From a virus, in the IMG/VR virus record IMGVR_UViG_3300034196_000147, positions 1 through 47,193 of that record: a stretch of DNA of 47,193 nt. The stretch is one strand, 5' to 3'. The position numbers and the translations under genes were made by a program. The stretch's first letter is position 1. The number at the start of each line of letters is the position of its first letter. Shown one piece after another: positions 28,077-35,772 of the stretch. The notes under the pieces were generated by a model. It did not search any database. It saw nothing but the letters and a program-made list of their open reading frames with translations, and was not told the DNA's origin.

Positions 28077-29562
28077 TACGACCCTGGACCGCCGCCGCAG
28101 TGTGACCGCCGACGATCAGACCAAGGTCGTCAAGACGGGCGATTTCGTCTCGGTGGTGCTCGCGCCCTCCGACTGGGGGGCGATGCTGGCCACTGAGTTC
28201 AACGTGAACGTCCATATGGGCCTACCGCCGCGCGCCCAGTACAACCGGCGCCGCGACGCGCTGCTGCGCGGCACGCTGGAGATGGAGCCGATGTGGGCGG
28301 CCGCGCTCACCAAGGCCACTGCCAAGCAGGTGGCCCTGGGCTGGCTGGTCGACGACGACAAGGATATCAAGACCCGCGCGAAGCTGGCCCAGAGCATCAT
28401 CGAGCTCTACGACGGCGACTTTGAGAGCGGCATCCAGCGCGGCTACCAGGATTACAACACCACGGACAACGGGCAGTGGATCGAGATCATTCGGGCCAGC
28501 AAGGGGCCGGGCTCGCGGGTGACCGGCCTGGCGCACCTCGACAGCCTGCGCGTCACGCGCACGGGCGACCCGGAGGTGCCCGGCATCTACACCAACCTGC
28601 TGGGGCGCGAGAAGCCGCTGTATGCCCACCAGTGCATCAGCATCACCGCCATGCCCAGCGCAGATATCACGCTGCGCGGCATGGGCCTCTGCCCGGCGTC
28701 GATCGCCTGGCCAACCATCTGCAAGATGCAAGCTCTAGAGCTCTACTTCACCGAGAAGGTAACCGGGCGGCGTAACCTGGCGATCCACCTGATCCGCGGG
28801 ATCACGATGGGTCAGCTGAAGGGCGCCCTGGAGACCTCGGAGGCGAGTGCTGCGGCCAAGGGCCACGTCTTCTACCGCGGCGCGCTGCTGATCCCCGGCC
28901 TGGACAGCGGCGACCAGGTCGATGTGACCACGATCCCGCTGGCCGAGATCCCCGACGGCTTCGAGATCGAGCCGGAGCGCGCGCGGGCGGACAACATCTA
29001 CGCCAACGCGATCGGCATCTTCGTTGGCGAGATCAAGCCGCTCACCGGCCAGGGCCTCGGCAACGGCCAGCAGGCCGCGCTGCTTGAGGAGCAGGCCGCG
29101 GTCTCGCAGATGGCCGCCTGGCGCAAGCAGTTCGCCACGGCCATGAAGCAGGTCACGCCGAAGACCACGGTCTTCCGCTGGTCGAGCAACGATGACACCG
29201 ACCGCAAGCGCAAGGCCGAGGCCGACGGCGCCGTGGTGATCTGGCTGGCCACCGCGGTCGAGAAGCTCGGCCTGTCGCCGGCCGTGGCCCAGCAGATCCT
29301 GCTCGACAACAAGATCCTGGCCCCCGAGCTCGCGCCCAAGGACGCCACCGCCGGCGGCACGCTCACCGATGAGGAGCAGGCGCCCAGCGGGCCAGACCCC
29401 GCGCCCGGCCCCGGCCCCGTCGCGCCGCCGGCGGCAGCCGCCGCAGGTGTGCGCGCACACCTCCCCGCCCAGACCAAGGCCACACGCCGCCCCGTGGCGC
29501 TCGATGTGACCGACGATGTGATCGCGGCGGCCAACGCACTGCGGGCTGAGGTGAACGGGTGA
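28069..29562 (+). CDS. Portal protein
   Basis: 497 residues, starting inside the end of the large terminase gene. Core segments LPPRAQYNRRRDALLRGTLEMEPMWAAALTKATAKQVALGW, GNGQWIEIIRASKG-like DNGQWIEIIRA, the wing region, and PLTGQGLGNGQQAALLEEQAAV, which is typical of portals near the long clip or tunnel helix. The C-terminal ~100 residues are a Pro/Ala-rich linker (where palindrome copy 5 encodes GVRAHL) plus a short helix (LDVTDDVIAAANALRAEV). It would form the dodecameric gate of the head. Confidence 0.85.
   Translation: MTDTTLDRRRSVTADDQTKVVKTGDFVSVVLAPSDWGAMLATEFNVNVHMGLPPRAQYNRRRDALLRGTLEMEPMWAAALTKATAKQVALGWLVDDDKDIKTRAKLAQSIIELYDGDFESGIQRGYQDYNTTDNGQWIEIIRASKGPGSRVTGLAHLDSLRVTRTGDPEVPGIYTNLLGREKPLYAHQCISITAMPSADITLRGMGLCPASIAWPTICKMQALELYFTEKVTGRRNLAIHLIRGITMGQLKGALETSEASAAAKGHVFYRGALLIPGLDSGDQVDVTTIPLAEIPDGFEIEPERARADNIYANAIGIFVGEIKPLTGQGLGNGQQAALLEEQAAVSQMAAWRKQFATAMKQVTPKTTVFRWSSNDDTDRKRKAEADGAVVIWLATAVEKLGLSPAVAQQILLDNKILAPELAPKDATAGGTLTDEEQAPSGPDPAPGPGPVAPPAAAAAGVRAHLPAQTKATRRPVALDVTDDVIAAANALRAEVNG
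29447..29460. repeat. Dispersed palindrome GTGTGCGCGCACAC, copy 5 of 7
   Basis: Exact copy inside the Pro/Ala linker near the C-terminus of the portal gene, encoding part of AGVRAHLPA. The frame relative to the gene differs from copy 2 only by strand: both are read as VRAH. Confidence 0.9.
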
Positions 29563-31328
29563 CACTCAGCGCCCCAACCAACAGCAACTCCGCCCAGGGC
29601 AACGCGTCGACGGTGGTCGACGCGGCGTTCCCGAGCAACGTCACCGCGGGCAACACGGCGGTGGTGCTCGTTGGCGGTTACGCGACGGGCGCCTGGGGCG
29701 CGAGCGCCATCGCCAAGCAGGCGGGCACGGCGACGGTCGGCACGGTCACGCAGATCAGCGTGGTCAGCGACGCGGTGCACTCGCTCTACATCGCGGCGTA
29801 TTTGATCCCCATCACCGGCAGCGGCTCACTGACCCTGCGCGCCACGGCGACATCCTCGGGCCAGTACCCCAGCATCATCGTGCACGAGCAGCCCGGCGCC
29901 GGCGTGGCTGACGCGGGCACGAGCGGCAACGCGAGCGGCGCCAGCCACGCCACGGGCAGCGCGTCGAATACCACCACCGACGCGGTCGGCTACGCCTGGG
30001 ATGTCCACGGCGGCGGCACGAGCACGCCGACGGTCAGCAGCGGCTGGACGTTGGGACAGGTCCAGAGCAACTCCAGCCTCCAGCCGATCGCCAGCGCCTA
30101 CCAGCTTTTCACAACCACAGGTAGTAGATCTGCCACCTTCACATGGGAAAACGCGCCGTATTTGGCGGGTATCGTGCTGCTCAAGGCGAGCAGCAGCTTC
30201 AACCCGACCCAGACGGTTACCGACACGGGCGCCGGCGCGAACACGGCGACGGGTGCCTATGCCGCGACGATCGCCGAGACAGGTACAGGCGCGAATACAG
30301 CCACCGGCGCCTACATGGCCACCGCCCTGGCCGACAGCGGCACGGGCAGCGATAGCGCTACTGCCCAGCAGGGCGCGACCGCGGCCGACAACGGCAGCGG
30401 CAGCGACACGGCCAGCGCGGCCGCGGCAGGCACCCTGGCCGAGGCCGGCACGGGCACCGACAGCGCCGCCAGCGCGCTGAGCGGCGCGCTGAGCGACGCG
30501 GGCAGCGGATCGGACGCCCTGAGCGCCCAGGCCGGCGGGAGCGCCCCGGAGACCGGCGCAGGCAGCGACACGGCCAGCGCCGCCTACGCGGCCACCCTGG
30601 CCGAGACGGGTAGCGGGGCTGACACCGCCGCTGGCGCCCTCTTCGCCACGCTGGCTGAGACGGGCACGGGCGTGGATACCGCCAGCGCTGGCGGCTCCGG
30701 CACGGGCACCGCCCCCGATACTGGCGCAGGCGCCGATGGCGTGAGCGGCGCCTACAGCGCCAGCCTGGCCGAGACCGGCAGCGGCGGCGATACCCTGAGC
30801 GCGCAGGCTGGCGCCTCCCTGGCCGAGAGCGGCGCCGGCGCGAATACGGTCAGCGGCGCGCTCTTCGCGACGCTGGCCGAGACCGGCACGGGCATCGACA
30901 CGGCCAGCGCGGGCGGCGCAGGCAGCGGCACCGCCCCCGACAGCGGCGCAGGGTCTGACGGGGCCACCGGCGCGTATGCCGCCACGCTGGCTGAGAGCGG
31001 CGCCGGGGTCGACCAGGTCGCTGGCCAGCACGGCGCCGGCGTGGCTGAGAGCGGTGTCGGCCTGGACACGATTAGGGCCCTCTTCCGCGCCGTACTGCCC
31101 GACGTCGGCCACGGCAGCGACACGGCCGCCGGCGACCTTCCCAGCGGCGGCATCCCCGCCGGCGGGCGCATTGTGGCCCGCCCGGTGGTGGCCACCCTCT
31201 CCCCACGCGGCCCCACGGCCACGCTCAGCCCATCCCTCCCTGCCGGGCGCATCGTCGCCCGGCCCGTCGTCGGCGTGCTCACTGTTCGCACGCCCATCGC
31301 CACTTTCACCACAAGGAGCACCCCATGA
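29559..31328 (+). CDS. Repeat-rich structural protein (fibre or decoration)
   Basis: 589 residues, overlapping the portal gene by 4 bp. Residues 1-215 look like a beta-sandwich (AGNTAVVLVGGYATGAWG; SLYIAAYLIPITGSGSLTLRATATSSGQYPSIIVHE; SATFTWENAPYLAGIVLLKAS), typical of repeat surface proteins. From about 217 to 510 there are some 16 repeats of 18-20 residues, with consensus ATLAETGTGxDTASGAxx, very low in charge other than Asp and Glu. The C-terminus repeats AGRIVARPVV twice. Position next to the portal suggests a virion protein; repeat numbers may vary between relatives. Confidence 0.7.
   Translation: MTLSAPTNSNSAQGNASTVVDAAFPSNVTAGNTAVVLVGGYATGAWGASAIAKQAGTATVGTVTQISVVSDAVHSLYIAAYLIPITGSGSLTLRATATSSGQYPSIIVHEQPGAGVADAGTSGNASGASHATGSASNTTTDAVGYAWDVHGGGTSTPTVSSGWTLGQVQSNSSLQPIASAYQLFTTTGSRSATFTWENAPYLAGIVLLKASSSFNPTQTVTDTGAGANTATGAYAATIAETGTGANTATGAYMATALADSGTGSDSATAQQGATAADNGSGSDTASAAAAGTLAEAGTGTDSAASALSGALSDAGSGSDALSAQAGGSAPETGAGSDTASAAYAATLAETGSGADTAAGALFATLAETGTGVDTASAGGSGTGTAPDTGAGADGVSGAYSASLAETGSGGDTLSAQAGASLAESGAGANTVSGALFATLAETGTGIDTASAGGAGSGTAPDSGAGSDGATGAYAATLAESGAGVDQVAGQHGAGVAESGVGLDTIRALFRAVLPDVGHGSDTAAGDLPSGGIPAGGRIVARPVVATLSPRGPTATLSPSLPAGRIVARPVVGVLTVRTPIATFTTRSTP
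30216..31090 (+). repeat. Tandem ~54-60-bp coding repeats
   Basis: Imperfect DNA repeats encode the 18-20-residue units (for example ATLAETGTGVDTASAGG and ATLAETGTGIDTASAGG). Units around 30650-30730 and 30870-30960 are nearly the same over about 80 bp, evidence of recent duplication. They are a source of slippage and copy-number change. Confidence 0.8.
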
Positions 31329-31894
31329 TCGCAGACGCAGCACACGGCGCCGACGGCGCCGCAGGCCAGCACGGCGCAGGCCTGCACGAGCCCATCACGA
31401 TCCACGGCCACTGGCGAGCCGTCCACTACCTCGGCGACTGGACCCCCGAGCAGATCGACGCCGGGCTCGCCCCGATTGCGATCGACGAGGGCGGAGAACC
31501 GATGATCTACGAGGCTGAGAACATCCTGGTGAACACTGGGATCGCCCTGCTGCTCGACCTGCTGATCGGCGCAGGCGGGACGGTCTACAGCAACGCCAAC
31601 GCGTACGTAGGGATCGGGGACTCGAATACGGCCGTGGCCGCCAGCCAGACCGACCTGCAGGCGGCAAGCAACAAGGTGCGCCAGGCGATGGACGCCACCT
31701 TCCCGAGCCGCAGCGCGCAGACGCTCACCTTCCGTGGCACCTTTGGCACCGGCGTGGGCAACTTCTCGATCCAGGAGGCGGCCATCTTCAACGCGGCCGC
31801 CGCAGGCACGATGCTCAACCGCCTCTTGGCCGCCCTGGGCACGAAGACGTCAGCTACCACCCTGCAGCTCACCTGCACCGTCACGATCAGCTAG
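31325..31894 (+). CDS. Structural/tail-fibre-like protein
   Basis: 189 residues, overlapping the repeat gene by 4 bp. Acidic and Gly/His-rich N-terminus, then ENILVNTGIALLLDLLIGAGGTVYSNANAYVGIGDSNTAVAASQTDLQAA and TLTFRGTFGTGVGNFSIQEAAIFNAAAAGTMLNRLL. The pattern of a helix (LLLDLL) then YVGIGDSxTAVAxSQTDL is common in phage fibre or decoration proteins. Probably works with the repeat protein upstream. Confidence 0.65.
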   Translation: MIADAAHGADGAAGQHGAGLHEPITIHGHWRAVHYLGDWTPEQIDAGLAPIAIDEGGEPMIYEAENILVNTGIALLLDLLIGAGGTVYSNANAYVGIGDSNTAVAASQTDLQAASNKVRQAMDATFPSRSAQTLTFRGTFGTGVGNFSIQEAAIFNAAAAGTMLNRLLAALGTKTSATTLQLTCTVTIS

Positions 31895-31904
31895 GAGGCA
31901 GCCC

Positions 31905-32267
31905 ATGCCCACCGCGCTGACCGAGATGCGCCGGGGGGATACGCCCGCGTGGGATCTGGCCGTCGTCCAGGATGACGGCAGCCCGCTCGACCTCTCGGGC
32001 TGGACGATCTACTTCACCGCCAAGCGCACGATCACCGACCCCGACCCCGGCGTCTTTCAGCTGACCAACGGGAGCGGGGTCACCATCACCGACGCGGCCG
32101 GCGGCCTGGCCACCATCCAGCCGCGCCGCGCCGATACGAGCACGATCCTCGACGAGCCGCGCCTGATCTGGGACGTGCAGCTCAGCAAGGCCGGCGCGCC
32201 CGATCAGACCTTCACCGTGATAAGCGGCGAACTGCTGATCCGCCGCGATGTGACGAGGGCACCCTAA
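31905..32267 (+). CDS. Small beta-sandwich (BppU-N-like) virion protein
   Basis: 120 residues from ATG 31905, with TAGGAGG upstream. RRGDTPAWDLAVVQDDGSPLDLSGWTIYFTAKRTITDPDPGVFQLT, then GLATIQPRRADTSTI and LIWDVQLSKAGAPDQTFTVISGELLIRRDVT form the seven-strand Ig-like pattern seen at the N-terminus of baseplate upper proteins and many fibre adaptors. The stop overlaps the next ATG. A head or neck fibre component fits with the neighbours. Confidence 0.65.
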   Translation: MPTALTEMRRGDTPAWDLAVVQDDGSPLDLSGWTIYFTAKRTITDPDPGVFQLTNGSGVTITDAAGGLATIQPRRADTSTILDEPRLIWDVQLSKAGAPDQTFTVISGELLIRRDVTRAP

Positions 32268-32815
32268 TGCCTGAGCTCGCGCCCATCCTGCGCCGCGTGC
32301 TCGATGGGATCGACACGCTCAGCGACGGCCTCAACAGCGGCGCGCTGAGCGTCACGCAGTGGCACAACGACATGGCCCAGGCCCTGCTCGTCGGCCACAC
32401 CGCGGCCTACCTGGAGGCGCGCGGCCAGCAGACCCTGGGCGCGGGCGCACGGGCGATGATCGCCGACCTGGTGGGCGACCAGGTGAGCTACCTGAACCGC
32501 TTCGCGGACCAGATCGACGCCAATGGCTGGAACGACGCGCGCGACCGATCGCGGGCTGCGCTCTATGCCGGCAGCTTGAAGCAGGCCTTCGCGCGCGGTG
32601 AGACCTTCGGCCTGGACCTGCCCTACTATCCGGGCGACGGCAGCTCGGAGTGCCTGGGCAACTGCGGGTGTCGCTGGCGCGTCGACTGGATCGACCCCGA
32701 GGAGCTCGACGCGGACTGCTACTGGGAGCTAGGCGGCAAGGAGCACCACTGCAAAACCTGCCCGTCGCGCGCGGCCGCCGGCCCGCTCCGCTTTCGCAAG
32801 GGGGTGCGCATATGA
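32267..32815 (+). CDS. Minor head / head morphogenesis protein with zinc-type Cys cluster
   Basis: 182 residues. Helical N-terminal two thirds (LSVTQWHNDMAQALLVGHTAAYLEARGQQTL; ALYAGSLKQAFARGE). The C-terminal part LPYYPGDGSSECLGNCGCRWRVDWIDPEELDADCYWELGGKEHHCKTCPSRA has Cys/His ligands in the pattern of Mu gpF and SPP1 gp7-like morphogenesis proteins, which often end in a CxxC...H...C segment. These bind the portal and assist early capsid assembly or DNA entry. Confidence 0.75.
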   Translation: MPELAPILRRVLDGIDTLSDGLNSGALSVTQWHNDMAQALLVGHTAAYLEARGQQTLGAGARAMIADLVGDQVSYLNRFADQIDANGWNDARDRSRAALYAGSLKQAFARGETFGLDLPYYPGDGSSECLGNCGCRWRVDWIDPEELDADCYWELGGKEHHCKTCPSRAAAGPLRFRKGVRI

Positions 32816-33240
32816 TCGCCGTCAAACCGATCCTGCCCGGCGGCAAGGCCCTCAAGGTCTTCCAGAAGGGCGTGTACACGCGGGCCTGGGAGCGTACGCG
32901 CGATCAGGCCATCAGCAAGGCCCGCGACGAGGTCAAGAGCATCACGCGCAGCTGGACGAAGCCGCCCGGCCTCAGCGTCAAGCAGGAGCCCTGGGGGGCC
33001 ACGCTCAGCATCGACGATCCGCGCTGGCTGTATGCGGATCTGGGCACCAAGCGCCACGTGATCCGCCCACGCGCGAAGAAGTTCTTGAAGTTCAGCGTCG
33101 GCGGCCAGACGGTCTTCGCGCGCAAGGTCAACCACCCGGGCCAGAAGGCGCGCTACCTGACCAAGCAGGTGCAGGGCGTGGTCGACCGGCTGAACATGGC
33201 GGCCACCTTCGCCAACCTTGTGGGGGAGCTCACCCGGTGA
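32812..33240 (+). CDS. HK97-gp10-like virion protein
   Basis: 142 residues from ATG 32812, which overlaps the previous stop by 4 bp. IAVKPILPGGKALKVFQKGVYTRAWERTRDQAISKARDEVKSITRSWTKPPG, then LYADLGTKRHVIRPRAKKFLKFSVGGQTVFARKVNHPGQKARYL: the GTKxHxIRPxxAKxLxF pattern is the mark of the HK97-gp10 head-tail or minor structural family. Possibly a tail-completion factor that fits at the head-tail joint. Confidence 0.8.
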   Translation: MIAVKPILPGGKALKVFQKGVYTRAWERTRDQAISKARDEVKSITRSWTKPPGLSVKQEPWGATLSIDDPRWLYADLGTKRHVIRPRAKKFLKFSVGGQTVFARKVNHPGQKARYLTKQVQGVVDRLNMAATFANLVGELTR

Positions 33241-33389
33241 ACGACGCCACGCGCGCCGCCCTCATCGCCCTCTACGCCGCGATCTGCGCGGTGCTCAGCC
33301 TGCCCCTGCCCGAGGGCACACGGCGCAGCTTGCGCGGGAGCAAGTACCAGCTGGCGCGCGACTTGGATCTGCCGATAACGAAGCTGTAA
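33237..33389 (+). CDS. Small 50-residue hypothetical protein
   Basis: GTG 33237 overlaps the stop of the HK97-gp10-like gene in a GTGA junction. The peptide NDATRAALIALYAAICAVLSLPLP, then EGTRRSLRGSKYQLARDLDLPITKL, has one hydrophobic helix and a basic helix, as in small membrane or DNA-binding peptides. It is the last gene before the leader at 33411. No family recognised. Confidence 0.5.
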   Translation: MNDATRAALIALYAAICAVLSLPLPEGTRRSLRGSKYQLARDLDLPITKL

Positions 33390-33410
33390 CCCGCAACCGT
33401 TTGCGGCCTG

Positions 33411-33506
33411 TGCTATACTCGTGCTAATTGATCATTCGTTCGCCTATCCCGCGGCCACACCGCGGCGCCGGCGTCACGCTCTTCACCGAGCGGGCGCCGG
33501 CTTTTT
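33411..33506 (+). promoter_or_regulatory. Capsid-operon promoter with immediate terminator
   Basis: Extended -10 TGC-TATACT (33411-33419); no clear -35. About 30 nt past the expected start there is CCGCGG twice (33449-33454, 33460-33465). A stem follows, GCCGGCG (33467-33473) with CGCCGGC (33495-33501) plus an inner GCTC/GAGC, and then TTTTT (33502-33506): a true intrinsic terminator. The next ATG is at 33516, only 10 bp on. Same layout as the lysis leader at 23834. Confidence 0.65.
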
Positions 33507-33515
33507 GCGTCTCCT

Positions 33516-35717
33516 ATGCCAATTCGTAGCAAGCGCCAGTGGGGGTTCCTGTTCGCGACGGGCAAGCCGTTCGCGCGGCGCTGGGCGCGTGAAACGCCCG
33601 GCGGCACGGGGGCGCGCTTCCGCAACCTGCCCACGAAGGTAGCGAAAAAGGAGGCGGCCACCGCCCCGCTCGCCGTGCCGGCCCACGGCCCCGGCGGGCT
33701 GCTGAGCACGCCCGGCCTGGGCGGCACGCCGCGCCACCGGCGTTGGGGCAAGCGCCTGAAGGCCACGCGCATCGTCGGCAACCTCTTCCGTTCCAACACG
33801 GGGCAGTTCTCTTCGGGGGGCGACGACAGCACGCCGGCAAAGAAGCCCACGAAGGCGCCCAAGAAAAACGACGCGCCCGCCGCGGCCGACGCAAGCGCCC
33901 CGGCCGCGGCGCCGCCGAAGCAGACGGCCGCCCAGCGCGCGGCCACCGCCGCGGCCCGCCGCGAGCGCAGCGCGGCCGAGCAGGCCACGCGCGACGAGGA
34001 GTCCACGACCGAGCAGGCCGCCCGCGACGGCGAAGACGCCCAACTGGCCGGGGCGAAGACGCCCAAGGAGCGCCAGGCCCTGCGCCAGCAGATCGCCACC
34101 GCGCGCCGCGCGCGGGCCGCCGAGCTGCGCAAAGCCCGTCGTGAGCGATCCACGGCCGAGCGGGCGGCTCGATCTGCGGAGGACGCCGCCCCCGGCACGG
34201 CCGCCGCCGCCAAGCCCGAGAAGCCCAAGAAGGGCGGCGGCGGGGGCGGCAAGGGGCCGAAAGCCCCCAAGCCCGAAGACCCGGCCAAGGCCGCAGCCGC
34301 CGCCACGCGCGAGCAGGAGCGGGCCGCCCGCGCCGCCGAGACGGCCAAGCGCCGGGCGGCCACGGACCAGCGCATTGCGGCCACCGAGCAGCGCCGCCAG
34401 CAGGCCGACGCCCAGCGCAGCGAGACCCAGCAGCGCCAGCTCACCGACCTGACCCAGCGCGCGGCCAGCGGCACAAGCAAGCTGAGCGATAGCGAGTGGC
34501 AACACCTGATCGTCAGCGGCATGGCCGAGCGTCGGCCGACAGGCCTCTTCCTCACCCCGGCCGGCCAGCAGCAGACCACGCGCCAGCCCCAACAGGTCAA
34601 GGCCAGCGCCGGCGCCGGCGCGTTCCAGGTCTTCAAGGCCTCCCACGGCCAGTACCGATGGATCAGCATCAGCTCCTCGGCCTTCGAGGATCGCGACGAG
34701 GAGATCGTCTGTAAGGCCGCCCTAGCCAGCGACTGCGACCGCGCCGACGCCGACGGCGACTACGGCCCGCTGCGCTGGTGGCACCTGCCCGGCGTCGACA
34801 TTGGCGACTGCGACTTCAACGCGATGAGCGGGCGCTGCCTGATCGAGATGGGCACCTTCCGCTCTGCGGCCGTCGCCCGCGCGGCGCAGCAGGCCGCGCC
34901 AGACCTGGAGCTGAGCCTGGGCTTTAAGCACTACCCCGACGAGCCCGTCGGCGGAGTGTTCTCGTATATCCGCCGCTTCGAGCGGTCGCTGGTTCCCCGC
35001 GGCCGCGTGTCGAATCTGCTGACCTCGTTTGCCGTTGCGCACAAGGAGCCCCGTATGGACCCCGCAAAGCTGAAGACTGCCCTGGAGAAGTTGGGCACGA
35101 GCCCGGAGGCCCGCGCGGTGATGGAGACGATCATCGCCGAGGCCCAGACCCGCGAGAAGGCCGCCGATGAGGCGGGCCTGGCCTTCAAGGACGCGCCGCC
35201 CTGGGCGCAGGCCCTGATCGGCCGCATCGACGCCCTCGAGGAGGCATTCAAGGCGCCGATGGACGCCCTGGAGATGCTCGACGCCGGCACGACTGAGGCC
35301 GCCGACGGCGAGGCCGACATGGCCGACGGCGAGGGCGACGACGCCGACGCCGGCTACGCGATCGGCGACATGACCCGCGACGAGTTCAAGGCCCTGATGG
35401 GCGAGGTGCTCAACGAGCTGGGCGGCAAGCTCTCGACGATGGACGCCGAGCTGAAGGCCATGGGCTACGAGCGGCGCATGAAGGCCCACGAGGCCGGCCT
35501 GGCCGCGATCGGCAAACAGGTCGAGGCCATCCTCACCACGGTCAAGGAACTAAACGGCGACGCGCCAGCCGGCCGCCACACCGGCCACAAGGCCAGCGAG
35601 GATAACGACGACCTGCCCGCCGAGCTCGCCGAGCTCTTCAAGGACGACGGCGACGACCTGGACCTGTCCCCGCTCGGCCAGGTAGCTGCCTTCCTGACCC
35701 GGCCCGTCACGGCCTAA
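33516..35717 (+). CDS. Capsid maturation protease fused to scaffold
   Basis: 733 residues; no clear ribosome site, since the terminator hairpin ends just before the ATG. Residues 1-100 are basic, with VPAHGPGGLLSTPGLG (54-69), a motif also present in the capsid protein. About 105-330 is Ala/Arg/Lys coiled coil. About 370-520 resembles an XkdF or HK97-type prohead protease (WISISSSAFEDRDEEIVCKAALASDCDRADADGDYGPLRWWHLPGVDIGDCDFNAMSGRCLIEMGTF, then SLGFKHYPDEPVGGVFSYIRRFERSLVPRG). The end is an acidic coiled coil of scaffold type (MDPAKLKTALEKLG...). Protease-scaffold fusion before the major capsid gene is a known arrangement; catalytic residues cannot be fixed by eye. Confidence 0.7.
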   Translation: MPIRSKRQWGFLFATGKPFARRWARETPGGTGARFRNLPTKVAKKEAATAPLAVPAHGPGGLLSTPGLGGTPRHRRWGKRLKATRIVGNLFRSNTGQFSSGGDDSTPAKKPTKAPKKNDAPAAADASAPAAAPPKQTAAQRAATAAARRERSAAEQATRDEESTTEQAARDGEDAQLAGAKTPKERQALRQQIATARRARAAELRKARRERSTAERAARSAEDAAPGTAAAAKPEKPKKGGGGGGKGPKAPKPEDPAKAAAAATREQERAARAAETAKRRAATDQRIAATEQRRQQADAQRSETQQRQLTDLTQRAASGTSKLSDSEWQHLIVSGMAERRPTGLFLTPAGQQQTTRQPQQVKASAGAGAFQVFKASHGQYRWISISSSAFEDRDEEIVCKAALASDCDRADADGDYGPLRWWHLPGVDIGDCDFNAMSGRCLIEMGTFRSAAVARAAQQAAPDLELSLGFKHYPDEPVGGVFSYIRRFERSLVPRGRVSNLLTSFAVAHKEPRMDPAKLKTALEKLGTSPEARAVMETIIAEAQTREKAADEAGLAFKDAPPWAQALIGRIDALEEAFKAPMDALEMLDAGTTEAADGEADMADGEGDDADAGYAIGDMTRDEFKALMGEVLNELGGKLSTMDAELKAMGYERRMKAHEAGLAAIGKQVEAILTTVKELNGDAPAGRHTGHKASEDNDDLPAELAELFKDDGDDLDLSPLGQVAAFLTRPVTA

Positions 35718-35737
35718 CGCGGGCCTCGCCCCCCGAC

Positions 35738-35751
35738 GTGTGCGCGCACAC
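35738..35751. repeat. Dispersed palindrome GTGTGCGCGCACAC, copy 6 of 7
   Basis: Exact copy in the 55-bp gap between the protease/scaffold gene and the major capsid gene, a few bases before the AGGAGA ribosome site. Confidence 0.9.
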
Positions 35752-35772
35752 CTAGCACCCAGGAGACTCCCG

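Noticed and set aside
30216-31090. CRISPR-like array
   Set aside because: The repeats are contiguous coding repeats with no unique spacers and stay in frame through one protein.
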